Assembly: GCF_042676605.1 (NCBI RefSeq) | Contig: NZ_JBHTHQ010000021.1 | Location: 558,001 to 622,000, forward strand | Length of the DNA: 64,000 nucleotides | Direction: 5' to 3' | Source of the DNA: Alloscardovia venturai | Lineage (GTDB): Bacteria > Actinomycetota > Actinomycetes > Actinomycetales > Bifidobacteriaceae | Shown here: positions 8,105 to 18,000 of the stretch, piece after piece | Layout of the letters: the number at the start of each line of letters is the position of its first letter | Numbering within the stretch: position 1 is the first letter of the stretch | Notes under the pieces: model-generated | The model's input: the letters and a program-made list of their open reading frames with translations, nothing else | What the model was told of the DNA's origin: nothing | Database searches by the model: none | Made by a program: the position numbers and the translations under genes

Positions 8105-10330
8105 ATGTCAAGCGCACAAATCAATGGTTTTTCTCAAGATTCTTCTACAAAATCTGTCACACATCATACCAATATAGTGCGCTCTTTAGCACATCCACCT
8201 CACCACATACGCATAGTACGTTCTCATCCAGCTGTCCTTTATGCTCTTATATGTACCGTCATCATCGTCATCCTTGAAGGAGGAATTTTCAACCTCGCCA
8301 CATGGCTGTCTCCTACATCAGGTATGCAAACATGTGATGTAAGTACTTCGTGCTCTTACACTACTTCACACATGAAGGTAGTTCGTGCGCAAGGAAAGTC
8401 CACCTTTACGATAACAGGAGCAGGCGCGAGCATAACTATCCCATACGCACATAACCGAGCAATTACAACCATCACTTTCAATCCGAGCAAAGCAACTTCT
8501 ACAAGTACATCTCACTCTTCGCAGGTATTCTCAACTCTGGCATCCATCGGCGGTAAGCAGTTTACCGTATATTCCAATCGTCCAACTTTTGTCTTTGTAC
8601 CAAAAGCTGATTCCTCTCCAGATGCCTCTCCTTCGCACACACGCCACAATCACTCGCTCACCATTTCCTTCATGGGCACAAAGGGTACTCGGTTTACTCT
8701 TGCAAGCATTCAGATCAACGCCCGCAAACCTTTTCATATAAGTTTGATACGTGTCTTTGTCTTTGCCATACTCGCAGTTCTTCTGTGGGGACTTCGCCCT
8801 CGCTCGCGTATATATCGGATAGTACTTAACCCTCGCAGCCGTGGTCAGCGCCTCGCTTTTTGGTTCGCAATTGTCGCGCCGCTATCTCTTGCAACGCTCG
8901 CCGCTATCTTCGTCGCAGGTATCTTTGTCGGTAACGATGTGTGGCCAGAGAAAAACAATTATGTGTACTCCTACCATCACTATATACTTGTGGCACAAGG
9001 AATTTTAGAGGGACACCCTTGGGTTTCTCTCCCCGTCGACCCTCAATTCGATGCACTTGCTAATCCTTACTCTCCTGTTCAGCGCGATGAGATTTTGGCA
9101 CATGGAGCAAAAATCTACTGGGATTATGCCTTTTTTAATCACCGTTGGTATTCCTACTTTGGCATACTCCCTAGTTTGCTGATGTACATTCCTTTTCACT
9201 GGGTAACAGGAAAATGGCCTTCTATCTTTGCTGTATCTTTACCACTTCTTACCATCGCTCTATGCTTCATGCTCGCCACTGTCGTGAGATTTATTCATCG
9301 ATTTTTCCCACAGGCGAGTGTAGGCATCACTATCGTGGCACTTATCACGACATTCATAGGATGCAATTTCATCTCGCTTCTTATCATATCTAACCTTTAC
9401 ATCGTGGCGTTTGCGAGCGCATTTTGTGTAGTATCTATCGGCTTATATCTCTGGATGGGAGTACTTCCTCAAGCCTCGAAACGCAGCCAGTACGCGCATA
9501 TGGCGTGGGGATCTTTCTTTATCGCACTCAGTGTAGGCTGCCGTCCAACATTCATTTTCACAGCAATTCTCGTGCTTCCGATTTTCTTACAGGTTGTAGG
9601 TGGAAAGCATAAGAAACCAGTCCGCGAGATCATTTCAGCTCTTGCTATCAACCTCATTCCTGCTCTTATCGCTTTCATTCCGCCATTGTGGTACAACTGG
9701 TGGCGCTTTGGGAAGATTACGGACTTCGGCGCAGGATACCAAGTTACCGTTGCCGACATGCTTCATCTCAAGCCTGCTTTAAGCTCAGTCCTACAAGGCG
9801 TGGGATATTATCTTTTTACGCCATTTCAGTTCAGTTCAAATTTTCCTTATATCGAGTCACCATCAGTGCAACCGAGTCCGTGGATTCACCGAGAAAGTAT
9901 CATCGCAGGCTTATTCTTCTTTGCACCACTTCTCCTCGTAGGGATTGTTGCAGCATGTTTTCCTGTTGTACGACGATTCTTATGCAGATCTCACACCACT
10001 CTCTACCCCCTCTTGGGGACAGTTTTCGGTCTTTTCCTTGCATTCTTCGTTGCACGCAGCGGTGGTATAGCATGGCGATATTTCACTGATTTTGCGTGGG
10101 CTTTTACTTTTGCTGCTCTTCCTGGAATTGTGTCACTATCGATATGGAGTCAAGAAAACAGTGAAAAACGAGGAGCAAATGTCGTCTCTTGGGCAATTTC
10201 GCTACTCACTATCGTCGAAATCTTCATTCTTATAGCGAGTATCTTCGTTCCCAATCGATTTGCGTCGCTGACCGAGTACGGTCCAGATTTATATGCAGCC
10301 ATGTCGGAAGCATTTACGATTGTACCTTAG
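8105..10330 (+). CDS. Polytopic membrane protein resembling GT-C glycosyltransferases
   Basis: A 741-residue integral membrane protein. One helix lies near residues 45-65, followed by a ~130-residue Ser/Thr-rich extracytoplasmic beta domain, and then about ten membrane helices. The loop after the third helix contains the string NPYSPVQRDE, followed by WDYAFFNHRWYSYFGILPSLL. This recalls the conserved D..NPYDP..WD.s.Y.GkYY.YFG segment of a large actinobacterial GT-C-like membrane family thought to use lipid-linked sugars. The start at MSSAQ is preferred to an upstream ATG because it clears the divergent TPR gene (62-base gap). The enzymatic role is inference; a cell-envelope glycan or protein glycosylation function is the best guess. 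Confidence 0.8.
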   Translation: MSSAQINGFSQDSSTKSVTHHTNIVRSLAHPPHHIRIVRSHPAVLYALICTVIIVILEGGIFNLATWLSPTSGMQTCDVSTSCSYTTSHMKVVRAQGKSTFTITGAGASITIPYAHNRAITTITFNPSKATSTSTSHSSQVFSTLASIGGKQFTVYSNRPTFVFVPKADSSPDASPSHTRHNHSLTISFMGTKGTRFTLASIQINARKPFHISLIRVFVFAILAVLLWGLRPRSRIYRIVLNPRSRGQRLAFWFAIVAPLSLATLAAIFVAGIFVGNDVWPEKNNYVYSYHHYILVAQGILEGHPWVSLPVDPQFDALANPYSPVQRDEILAHGAKIYWDYAFFNHRWYSYFGILPSLLMYIPFHWVTGKWPSIFAVSLPLLTIALCFMLATVVRFIHRFFPQASVGITIVALITTFIGCNFISLLIISNLYIVAFASAFCVVSIGLYLWMGVLPQASKRSQYAHMAWGSFFIALSVGCRPTFIFTAILVLPIFLQVVGGKHKKPVREIISALAINLIPALIAFIPPLWYNWWRFGKITDFGAGYQVTVADMLHLKPALSSVLQGVGYYLFTPFQFSSNFPYIESPSVQPSPWIHRESIIAGLFFFAPLLLVGIVAACFPVVRRFLCRSHTTLYPLLGTVFGLFLAFFVARSGGIAWRYFTDFAWAFTFAALPGIVSLSIWSQENSEKRGANVVSWAISLLTIVEIFILIASIFVPNRFASLTEYGPDLYAAMSEAFTIVP

Positions 10331-10354
10331 GCGAAACTTTACGCATCCGAGTTT

Positions 10355-11542
10355 TTACTCTGCAGTGATTAATCTTTCGATGGCATCGACCACTGTCTTC
10401 ACATTCTTGCGGAAGTTTTCTGTTTCTGGTAGAAGCGAGATAGACATATAACCGTTAGAGTCAAAATCAAAGAAATACCCCGGAGCACTCATAGCATGAG
10501 CCTGATTCAGCAGAGCAAGTCCAAGCTCATCATCCTCAATGCTCGACGGGTAGCGTAAGAGTGCACTCCACCCACCTTCGGCACGAAGTACACTTACTAC
10601 GCCAAGCTGAGTAGATGTTTCTACATACTCGCGTAACCACTGCATATTACTGACGCACCGCTCATGGATGAGAGCAGTTTGCGAGTCTGCCTTCTCCAGC
10701 AACGCTGGAATCTGCTGTGTGATAAGCGTAGACATAGGAAGAAAATCGTCAGCAATGATATCGAGCCGCTGTTGCGCCTGCACAACTTCATTATCGGGGC
10801 CGCTCACATAAATCCATCCCACTTTAACGTCAGCAGCTGCAAGCATCTTAGAGAAGCCGTCAAGAGCAAAAGTGAGGACACTGCTCTCCCCCGCTAGACG
10901 TTTATTCGCGCCGAAAGGCTCAAGCGCGAAATCATAAAAAACTTCATCCGCGATGATGGACACGCCATACTGTCGGCAGAGATCGACGATACGCTTCCTC
11001 TCTTCAGACTTGACATACGAGTCAGTTGGATTGTTAGGGTTGATAAGCACAATCGCTTTGATAGGATGCTCAGCACCGTCATAATTACACCTCTCGAGAG
11101 CATCGCTGATAGATACGTAGTCAATCACCCATGAGCCATCGTAACTCATGCGATAAGGCATGCACTCCACACCGGTCAAAGCACAAATAGACTCAATAAG
11201 CGGATACCCTGGTTTTGGATAGAGCACTTTATCTTCTGGGTCGCATAACAACATCATGAGCCACGCGTATGCCTGAGATGTGGAATTCAGAAGATAAAGC
11301 TGTTGTGCATTTATCTCACAACCATACCGTCTACTGAGATAGGCGGCAAGGATTTCGCGACTTGCTATAGAGCCTCGCGGATTCGCAATATAACGAAAAT
11401 CATGCCCATGAACACTCATACCAAAATGTGTGGGATTTGAGTCGTTCAGATGACTTATAGAAATGCCTCGACCCTTCAATTCCTGCGAACGAATAGTCAA
11501 GGCATTAAGACGCTGATCGCCTGTCCTATGTGAAAAATGCAT
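10355..11542 (-). CDS. PLP-dependent aminotransferase, class I/II
   Basis: A 395-residue fold-type I aminotransferase. Visible marks are the substrate/PLP segments NPNNPTDSYV and IIADEVFYDFAL, and the Schiff-base lysine at ~230 in DGFSKMLAAADVKVGW. In most class I enzymes the second position of that motif is arginine (S-K-x-x-G-x-R-x-G-W); here it is lysine, as in a less studied subgroup with SKxxxLPQxKxGW. Substrate specificity therefore cannot be read. The C-terminus is intact. It converges on the GT-C-like gene with only 24 bases between stops. No strong ribosome-binding site precedes the ATG at 11542, so the start is moderately certain. Confidence 0.9.
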   Translation of the reverse strand: MHFSHRTGDQRLNALTIRSQELKGRGISISHLNDSNPTHFGMSVHGHDFRYIANPRGSIASREILAAYLSRRYGCEINAQQLYLLNSTSQAYAWLMMLLCDPEDKVLYPKPGYPLIESICALTGVECMPYRMSYDGSWVIDYVSISDALERCNYDGAEHPIKAIVLINPNNPTDSYVKSEERKRIVDLCRQYGVSIIADEVFYDFALEPFGANKRLAGESSVLTFALDGFSKMLAAADVKVGWIYVSGPDNEVVQAQQRLDIIADDFLPMSTLITQQIPALLEKADSQTALIHERCVSNMQWLREYVETSTQLGVVSVLRAEGGWSALLRYPSSIEDDELGLALLNQAHAMSAPGYFFDFDSNGYMSISLLPETENFRKNVKTVVDAIERLITAE

Positions 11543-11643
11543 ACCGCCAGTGTACGCAAGGCTTTCTACAGCTTACCTGCAAGCTCTCACACAGATGGCA
11601 AAGATGGCGCGCTCACCTAGGTACCAAATCATGAGACGACGAA

Positions 11644-12408
11644 TTATTGCTCTTCTAGCGTACTCGCATAAAAAGCAGCACCAACGATGCCCGCATCGTT
11701 AAGTAACTGAGCCGGCATAATGGGCGTATCAATATCAATAAATTCAAAGAATTTATCACTTTTCTTTGAGACGCCACCGCCAACGACAAAGATATCTGGA
11801 CTGAAATAGTGTTCAAGCAGTTGGTAGTATTTAGTCAGCCTCTTACCCCACTTTTTCCACGTCAATTCCTTTTGCGAGCGAACGGAATCAGCAGCATATT
11901 TTTCAGCATCTTTGCCTTCAAGCTCAATGTGTCCAAGCTCAGAATTTGGTATCAAGACACCGTTGTAAATCAGCGCAGTACCGATACCGGTCCCTAGCGT
12001 CGTTGCGATGACAAGGCCATTCTTATCCTTCGCAGCACCATACTGAGCTTCAGCGAGACCAGCAGCGTCAGCATCATTGACGACATGAACGCAACGCCCA
12101 GCGTGCTCACTCATAAAAGCGTTAAGGTCAATTCCCACCCATGACTGGTCCAAGTTAGCCATGAAGTCCAGCGGCTTACTCGGCTTCACGGGAGCAGGGA
12201 AAGCTATACCAATAGGCGTACCTTCCTCAACTTCATAGTGATCGAGAATCTGCTTTACCACATCTGCGACAGCTTCCGGGGTGGATTCCTCAGGAGTAGG
12301 AATACGGAGACGTTCCTGCGCAAATTTACCGTTAACAAGATCTACTGGTGCACCTTTGATACCTGAACCACCGATATCGATACCAAATGCCTGAGCTGTG
12401 TCAATCAT
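11644..12408 (-). CDS. ppgK: Polyphosphate glucokinase
   Basis: A 254-residue ROK-family kinase that phosphorylates glucose using polyphosphate or ATP, typical of actinobacteria. Residues 8-17 (FGIDIGGSGI) form the phosphate-binding loop, NDADAAGLAEAQYG contains the catalytic Asp region, and TTLGTGIGTALI forms the second phosphate loop. The C-terminal VVGGGVSKKSDKFFEF is characteristic of PpgK. GGGGAG lies six bases before the ATG. It stands between the aminotransferase and a divergent nitroreductase gene, probably as its own transcription unit. With LacZ nearby it provides an entry for glucose released from lactose, although bifidobacteria use the fructose-6-phosphate shunt downstream. Confidence 0.95.
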   Translation of the reverse strand: MIDTAQAFGIDIGGSGIKGAPVDLVNGKFAQERLRIPTPEESTPEAVADVVKQILDHYEVEEGTPIGIAFPAPVKPSKPLDFMANLDQSWVGIDLNAFMSEHAGRCVHVVNDADAAGLAEAQYGAAKDKNGLVIATTLGTGIGTALIYNGVLIPNSELGHIELEGKDAEKYAADSVRSQKELTWKKWGKRLTKYYQLLEHYFSPDIFVVGGGVSKKSDKFFEFIDIDTPIMPAQLLNDAGIVGAAFYASTLEEQ

Positions 12409-12519
12409 AAGCTCCCCTATTCTTTCGTGGTTGTGAGTTTACGCTGTGAAGCATGTCTCCTCTTCCTGTCATTCTACCTCACAACAAAACTCATATGTGC
12501 ACCTCGATATAATGCGACT

Positions 12520-13326
12520 ATGACTACAACTCATTCTCAAGTCATTGATGCAATCGACGTCCGCATCTCTACACGTGACTTTAATCCCGACCCGATTGAA
12601 GACGCCTTACTCCGTCAGCTTAAGCAGAATATCGATGCAATGAGTCTTCTCTCTGACGCACGCTTCACTTTCCTCGAAAACCACTCTGAACTTTTTGACC
12701 GCAGTGTGCAAGAACGCGGCGAATTTAACGGAGCAGCTCACCTCATCGTTCTCAGCGGTCCTCGTGACGACACCGAGACAATAGAAAAGACTGGATTCTA
12801 TGGCCAGCGTTTAGCATTAACAGCAGTACTCGAAGGATTGGCGACTTGCTGGGTCGATCAAAGCATTGACTTGGAAGCAGCCTCCAAGCTTGCGCAAGTT
12901 CGTGCAGATAAGGGCGAGATAGCATATGCTGCCATAGCCGTAGGATACTTTACTGATCAGGAAACAGTTTTGAAGAAGTCCTATGAAGAGCGTGCCGCAT
13001 TTCAGCAGTCTCATCGTAGTGGAGAAACCATCGCTGCCATCGGTGCAGTGGATAAATCTTCTCCTGCATGGTATCGCAATGCAATTACTGCCGTGGCAAA
13101 AGCGCCATTCCCTGCGAATAAGCAGCCTATTCGCTTTAAACTCCACGATGATGAACGCCACGTCTCTGTCTCACTTGACGAACCACTGTCTCTTGGCACT
13201 GTACGCGACCATCTGGTCCTCGGTATCGACAAACTTCATTTTCAGATAGGTGCTGCGGCAGACCCAGATAATGCCTCAGCGGGAGAATGGTCTTGGGGCT
13301 TCAACGGAGTATTTACCGTACGGTAA
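12520..13326 (+). CDS. Nitroreductase-like flavoprotein (TM1586-type)
   Basis: A 268-residue protein related to the putative TM nitroreductase family. Residues 8-25 (IDVRISTRDFNPDPI) correspond to the FMN-phosphate binding R-R-S/T-R motif, and AHLIVLSG with TGFYGQRLALTAVLEGLATCWVD matches the core helix and dimer interface. The C-terminal half repeats the fold, as in TM1586-type proteins that are pseudo-dimers in one chain. An upstream in-frame extension to 12427 lacks homology; the ATG at 12520 gives the proper N-terminus. Substrate unknown; probably NAD(P)H-dependent reduction of an electrophile. It is divergent from ppgK and ends just before a hairpin. Confidence 0.85.
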   Translation: MTTTHSQVIDAIDVRISTRDFNPDPIEDALLRQLKQNIDAMSLLSDARFTFLENHSELFDRSVQERGEFNGAAHLIVLSGPRDDTETIEKTGFYGQRLALTAVLEGLATCWVDQSIDLEAASKLAQVRADKGEIAYAAIAVGYFTDQETVLKKSYEERAAFQQSHRSGETIAAIGAVDKSSPAWYRNAITAVAKAPFPANKQPIRFKLHDDERHVSVSLDEPLSLGTVRDHLVLGIDKLHFQIGAAADPDNASAGEWSWGFNGVFTVR

Positions 13327-13342
13327 AGTACACACAATAAAA

Positions 13343-13377
13343 TGTGAGGCGGCACGAGCTATACATGCCACCTCACA
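13343..13377. terminator. Hairpin between convergent genes, likely bidirectional terminator
   Basis: TGTGAGGCGGCA pairs with TGCCACCTCACA across an 11-base loop, with one mismatch in a 12-bp stem. It lies 17 bases after the nitroreductase stop and 30 bases after the end of the small minus-strand gene, so it can serve both. The U-tract is weak on both sides. Confidence 0.65.
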
Positions 13378-13407
13378 CACCACATAGAATTCTCCACAAC
13401 TGTGTGG

Positions 13408-13590
13408 TTACCCGACAGTTAATTTTAGGATTATCCCCACAACTACTGTGGCAACTAGTGCAACACCGTATACGGCAAGGAGAATATTATTTACACGTTT
13501 GCCGAGTCTATCCTTTCCGAGATTAATTACTCCGCCTAATGGCACAAAGACAATTATCGCCATCCATAGAAGAAAATCGATAGACGTCAT
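13408..13590 (-). CDS. Small membrane protein, unknown
   Basis: A 60-residue protein with two predicted membrane helices, FLLWMAIIVFVPLGG near the N-terminus and VYGVALVATVVVGIIL near the C-terminus. A basic loop (GKDRLGKRVNN) lies between them. A strong ribosome-binding stretch, AAGGAAG, lies about 10 bases before the ATG, which together with the terminator-like hairpin beyond its stop supports it as a real gene. The family is not recognised. The two-helix hairpin with a positive cytoplasmic loop resembles many small actinobacterial inner-membrane proteins. It stands alone between the nitroreductase and the lacI promoter region. Confidence 0.65.
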   Translation of the reverse strand: MTSIDFLLWMAIIVFVPLGGVINLGKDRLGKRVNNILLAVYGVALVATVVVGIILKLTVG

Positions 13591-13978
13591 ATATCATCAC
13601 TTCCTTGGAACACACGTATATTTAAGGATCCACGTCGTATCCAAAACGACTCCAGATCCAGGCTGCCCCGCAGCCCATCTCACACTTTTAGCAACGTTCT
13701 CAGCATAGGCAGCGCTAGAACCTGCAAAAGGTTAGTAAAAAATATTAAGTTTTTTCATTGGAATCCCTCGCTTCCTATGTATCAAGCAACTCTGCTTGAT
13801 TGCTTGCATTATACCATATTTCCCATTTTCTGTCATTTATCAGAAAATTTATACACCATCATTGAAATCAAAACGATATTTACCATACGCTAGAATAAAG
13901 ATTAAACTTAATTTAAGTAAATCTTTTAACCGTAACTATAACTTCGCAAGATAATTAAGCGAGGCGTATAAGGAAGAA
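13591..13978. promoter_or_regulatory. Regulatory gap upstream of lacI with three palindromes
   Basis: This 388-base gap has no gene. It holds three inverted repeats: ATCAAGCA-ACTC-TGCTTGAT at 13781-13800 (perfect 8-bp arms), ATTTTCTG/CAGAAAAT at 13825-13848 (8-base loop), and ACTTAATTTAAGT at 13906-13918 (13-bp palindrome, central mismatch only). TAGAAT at 13891 is a possible -10 for lacI, though no good -35 is seen 17 bases ahead. The 13906 palindrome just downstream would suit an autoregulatory LacI operator. The 13781 palindrome could serve either the small minus-strand gene or lacI. These roles are inferred. Confidence 0.45.
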
Positions 13979-14995
13979 ATGATGGCAGTTACTCTTAAAC
14001 AAATAGCAGATTCCGCTGGTGTATCAACCGCAACCGTATCGCGTTTTATGAATGCTGATCCTTCCCTATCCATTACTCAGAAAACTCGCGAGAAGATTAT
14101 CAAAGCCATCGAAGATCTCGGATACGACAAGCAACCACGCGCTATCTCTATACCACGCAATATCGCTCTCCTCGACACCACCGAACCCACAGACCTCGTG
14201 CAAGATGAGTATTTTGATACAGTACGTGAGAGCGTAGCAGAATTTTCTCGCACACATAACTTAACATTAACCACATTCACTACGCTTAAAGATATACTAA
14301 AAAACGCTAAAAAAGTCGATGGATTCATCGGAATTGGACCGCGAACTCTTACCGATCGTGAACTTACTCGACTCCACAGCGCTCTTCCGCACGGCGTTTT
14401 CATCGATACGAATCCAGCTCCGCACCTCTTTGACTCCGTTCAGCCAGATCTTCAGCAAACCATCGTTGATGCTATCGATATTCTTACACGGTCAGGAAAG
14501 AAAAAAATTGCCTTCATTGGCGGAGATGATGCCTCACCAGACACACATCACAGGAAGGAACTTCGAAGCCGCACATTCATCGAATATGCTACCTCATGCG
14601 GATTAGATATCACCAATCTTGTTTATGATAAAGGACCGTTCTGCGTAGAAACCGGAAAAACACTTACCGAGCAGCTTATCGCCAATCACAAAGAAGCAAT
14701 GCCTGATGCAATCATCGTCGCAGCAGATTCGCTCGCCGTCGGCGTTCTCCAAAGTCTAGCAGCAGCGCATATCGCAGTACCTCATGATGTCGCAGTGGTA
14801 AGCATCAATAACATGCCTATTGCACAGTACATGTCTGTTCCACTGACGACATATGATATCGATATTCACGAACTGACAAATATGGCTGTCACTCTCCTCA
14901 CACAAGCGATAAGTCGCAAAAGAGAGCGAACAGCTCACGCACATATAGGCACGAAACTCGTCGTTCGTAGTAGCTTCGTGCCTGAGCGCATCTGA
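13979..14995 (+). CDS. LacI-family transcriptional regulator of the lactose locus
   Basis: A 338-residue repressor. Residues 4-50 form the LacI helix-turn-helix (VTLKQIADSAGVSTATVSRFMN), with a hinge helix at ~50-60. A periplasmic-binding-protein-like sugar domain follows, with conserved RSRTFIEYATSCGLD and DAIIVAADSLAVGVLQSL strings. It lies convergent to lacZ and ~3.5 kb from lacS, so it most likely binds a galactoside and controls lacZ and lacS, and possibly itself through the palindrome at 13906. AAGGAAG precedes the start. Two ATGs are adjacent (13979, 13982), and the second has the better spacing. The overall type resembles EbgR/LacR of Gram-positives. Confidence 0.92.
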   Translation: MMAVTLKQIADSAGVSTATVSRFMNADPSLSITQKTREKIIKAIEDLGYDKQPRAISIPRNIALLDTTEPTDLVQDEYFDTVRESVAEFSRTHNLTLTTFTTLKDILKNAKKVDGFIGIGPRTLTDRELTRLHSALPHGVFIDTNPAPHLFDSVQPDLQQTIVDAIDILTRSGKKKIAFIGGDDASPDTHHRKELRSRTFIEYATSCGLDITNLVYDKGPFCVETGKTLTEQLIANHKEAMPDAIIVAADSLAVGVLQSLAAAHIAVPHDVAVVSINNMPIAQYMSVPLTTYDIDIHELTNMAVTLLTQAISRKRERTAHAHIGTKLVVRSSFVPERI

Positions 14996-15003
14996 GCATG
15001 CTC

Positions 15004-15030
15004 GCTCATCTTAGTAGTGTCTAGATGAGC
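15004..15030. terminator. Hairpin at the lacI/lacZ convergence
   Basis: GCTCATCT at 15004 pairs with AGATGAGC at 15023 across an 11-base loop. The right arm contains the lacZ stop codon. It sits eight bases past the lacI stop, so it probably acts as a two-way terminator, although no long U-tract follows. Confidence 0.5.
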
Positions 15031-18000
15031 TGAAGTATCACATCAAGATCAAGCGGCTGAGTCGCATCAATTTCGAACTCCTTGTGTACCGGCGATCCCC
15101 AAGTGTCATCACCGCCCACACCTTGTTGTACTGCGAGAAGTCTTAAGAAGCTATAAGACGGAGACGGAAGTTCTTCTTGATGGAGGGCTTCTTCAAGCAT
15201 CAATGAGCTGTATGGCAGCGCACTAAAAGAGAATGTATGAGCGAGATCATGCGCGATGACTCTTACTCCATGTCCCTCATCATTCGTCAGCTCCATATAT
15301 CGTGTCCCCTCATGGTTGCCCGTTTCTTGCGGCACGAGGTATGGCTGGACGTCATCAGCGACAGCCGTCTCCCACACGCCGAGCTTGGCACCATGCCTAC
15401 GGTCGGCGTAGGTCTCCTCCGGCCCCAAACCGTAGAATTTCGTGTGATTATAGGCTTTCGGTAGCATCCATTCCACGCCAAATACGAGAGGATTAGAATT
15501 CCCATCCGCGTTCGCTATACCAGGGAAATGAACAGTGAGATGAATAGACGCGTCGGCGTGAACATTATAAGTAACGGTGACAGGTGTATGCTCAATGTCT
15601 GCAAGCTCATAGCGATATGTAGCCACGAGAGAGCCGTCAGCATCACCATATACAAATTCCTGACCGACAACTTTTGCGTAGCGACCTGCCCCCATCCACT
15701 GAGCACGACTAAAGCCTGCCTGATATCCGCGATCATTATCCGTAAGAGCACGCCATGTCGTAAGCTTTGGCGCACGGATAACCATATTGTCCTTTTGATG
15801 GAGACGCTTAAAGCTAACAAGTCCTCCCTGCGAGCGCGAAAGTAGGACTTCTGCCTCGCTTGTGCGAAGCCCGGCATTCCATATACCGTTTGTGATGACT
15901 GCACTTGGCTTATCGCCGTGTGGATTTGCGAAGGCAATAGGTGGTTTAGCTGCAGACTCATCAGTATCTTTGCCTATACTCACGGCAAGTTGTCCAAAGC
16001 TTAGAACATATCCCGCTTTAGCCCACACAGTATCGCGTGCAAGTACTTGGTCCACTTCATGCACAATCTCGAAAGCTTGCACATCTGATGCAACATCCGC
16101 GAGTTTATCCCAGTCAAGAGTAAATTGACGAGTTGCGCCAGCAGGCACATCCCACGTGATGTTCGACTGCGAAGCTTTTTCCTGACCATTGACCAGTACG
16201 CGTGCTGTAAAAGTAAACTCTGCCGTATCCGTAAAGAGGTTATCGTTGCGAATCTCAACTCCCGTAGGAGTTACAGTAATTTTTACATTTGAGTAGAGTT
16301 GCTTGACTTCAGCAGCTTTTGCACTCACTACACGATTTGCAAAAACGATGCCATCGCCACTGAATTCGTAGTCATTGGGACGATCGTAAAAATCTCCACC
16401 ATACGCCAGATGCTCCTTACCATTCTCATCTTTTCGAACTATCGCTTGGTCAACGAAGTCCCAGATGAAACCGCCTTGGTACTTATCGTATTTTTCAAGT
16501 TCTGTGTACAAATGCAAACCGCCGACAGAGTTACCCATAGCATGCATATACTCACAAGAAATATAAGGTTTTATCGGCTCGCCAAGCTCAGAATTTCCTG
16601 TCACATACTGCTCTATCACGTCAGGATGTGCATACATGCGAGATTCTATGTCACTGACATAATCAAATTCACGATTCCATGTGATTCCTTCGTAGTGAAC
16701 CGGACGACTGTCATGCTGATGAGCAAAGTCATACATATCTTCAAAAACACTTCCGCCGTATGATTCGTTTCCCAACGACCACAGCATAACGCTCGGATGG
16801 TTATAGTCTCGCATCATCATTGAATTCAGCCTATCGATGCATGCATTGCGCCACTGCACTTTACTACCCGGAACAGCGTTGGCATCCATAATGTCATTCG
16901 TGGAGTTAATCCATGTACCGTGTGTTTCTAGATTTGCTTCGTCGATGACATAGATGCCGTATTCATCGCAGAGGTCATACCACGCTGTTTGATTTGGATA
17001 ATGGGACGTTCGTACAGCGTTGATATTGAGACGCTTCAGAATCTTTATGTCCTCAATCATCTGGTCTCTCGTCACCACACGGCCCGTTTTCGACTCAAAT
17101 TCGTGGCGATTGACACCTTTGAAAAGGATACGCTTCCCATTGAGTTTCATAATACCGTCTTCAAGAGCAAAATGACGGAACCCGATATTCTGCCCTGCGA
17201 CTTCATATATGGTTCCATTTTCATCAGACACCGTTATGCGAAGTCGATACAGATGAGGATCTTCAGCACTCCACGGTTTGGCATTCGTAAGAGAGCCTTT
17301 GAGCGCAATTGTACTTTCACCGTTTTCATCACAGGTAGGGATTGCCTCACGAGATTGCCAAACCATGTTACCAGTTTGTACATCATACAGCTCGCAATGC
17401 ATGGTACTGCTTTCACGTGCACCCACGAGCACAAATCCATTAAACGTCCCTAGTCGCGTATTCGTGTCAAAATCAGCTGAAATTTGAATGTGCTGAACAT
17501 GTATGGCAGGTATCACATTGATATGCACACTGCGAAATAGCCCATGCAAACGCCAAAAATCTTGATCTTCAAGCCAACTTGCTGAAGTAAACTCGTAGCA
17601 CGCCACAATGAGGCTATTCCCCTTTTCGCGTATGATATCTGTCACATCGAATTCACTTGGTGTAAATGAATCTTCACTATATCCGACAAAAGTTCCATTA
17701 AGCCACACATAGATAGCAGTCGCAGCGCCATCAAAGGTGAGAGTGAAACGTTCGCCATTTTTGCTGTGCTGAACTTGTGCTATATGGGCAGGATAATCTG
17801 TTAAGTCAAAGTCACGCGCGTAGATTCCCACATGATTCTTATGAGGAATATTCGGTGCCATTAGCTCTTCATGACCGTCCCAAGGATATTGTTGATTGAC
17901 GTATTGATGGCGCAGCAATCCATCTGTTTCAAGATGCCCTGGCACTTTTGCGATGTGTACAGAAGAAGAATCACTATTATACTTTTCCGCTATTTGCAAG

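Noticed and set aside
13448..13708. 86-codon plus-strand frame opposite the small membrane protein
   Set aside because: The minus-strand frame has a strong ribosome-binding site and two clean membrane helices; this one has neither.
16299..16763. 154-codon plus-strand frame (and a similar one at 16989-17453)
   Set aside because: Both are antisense to lacZ, with no ribosome-binding site or protein character.
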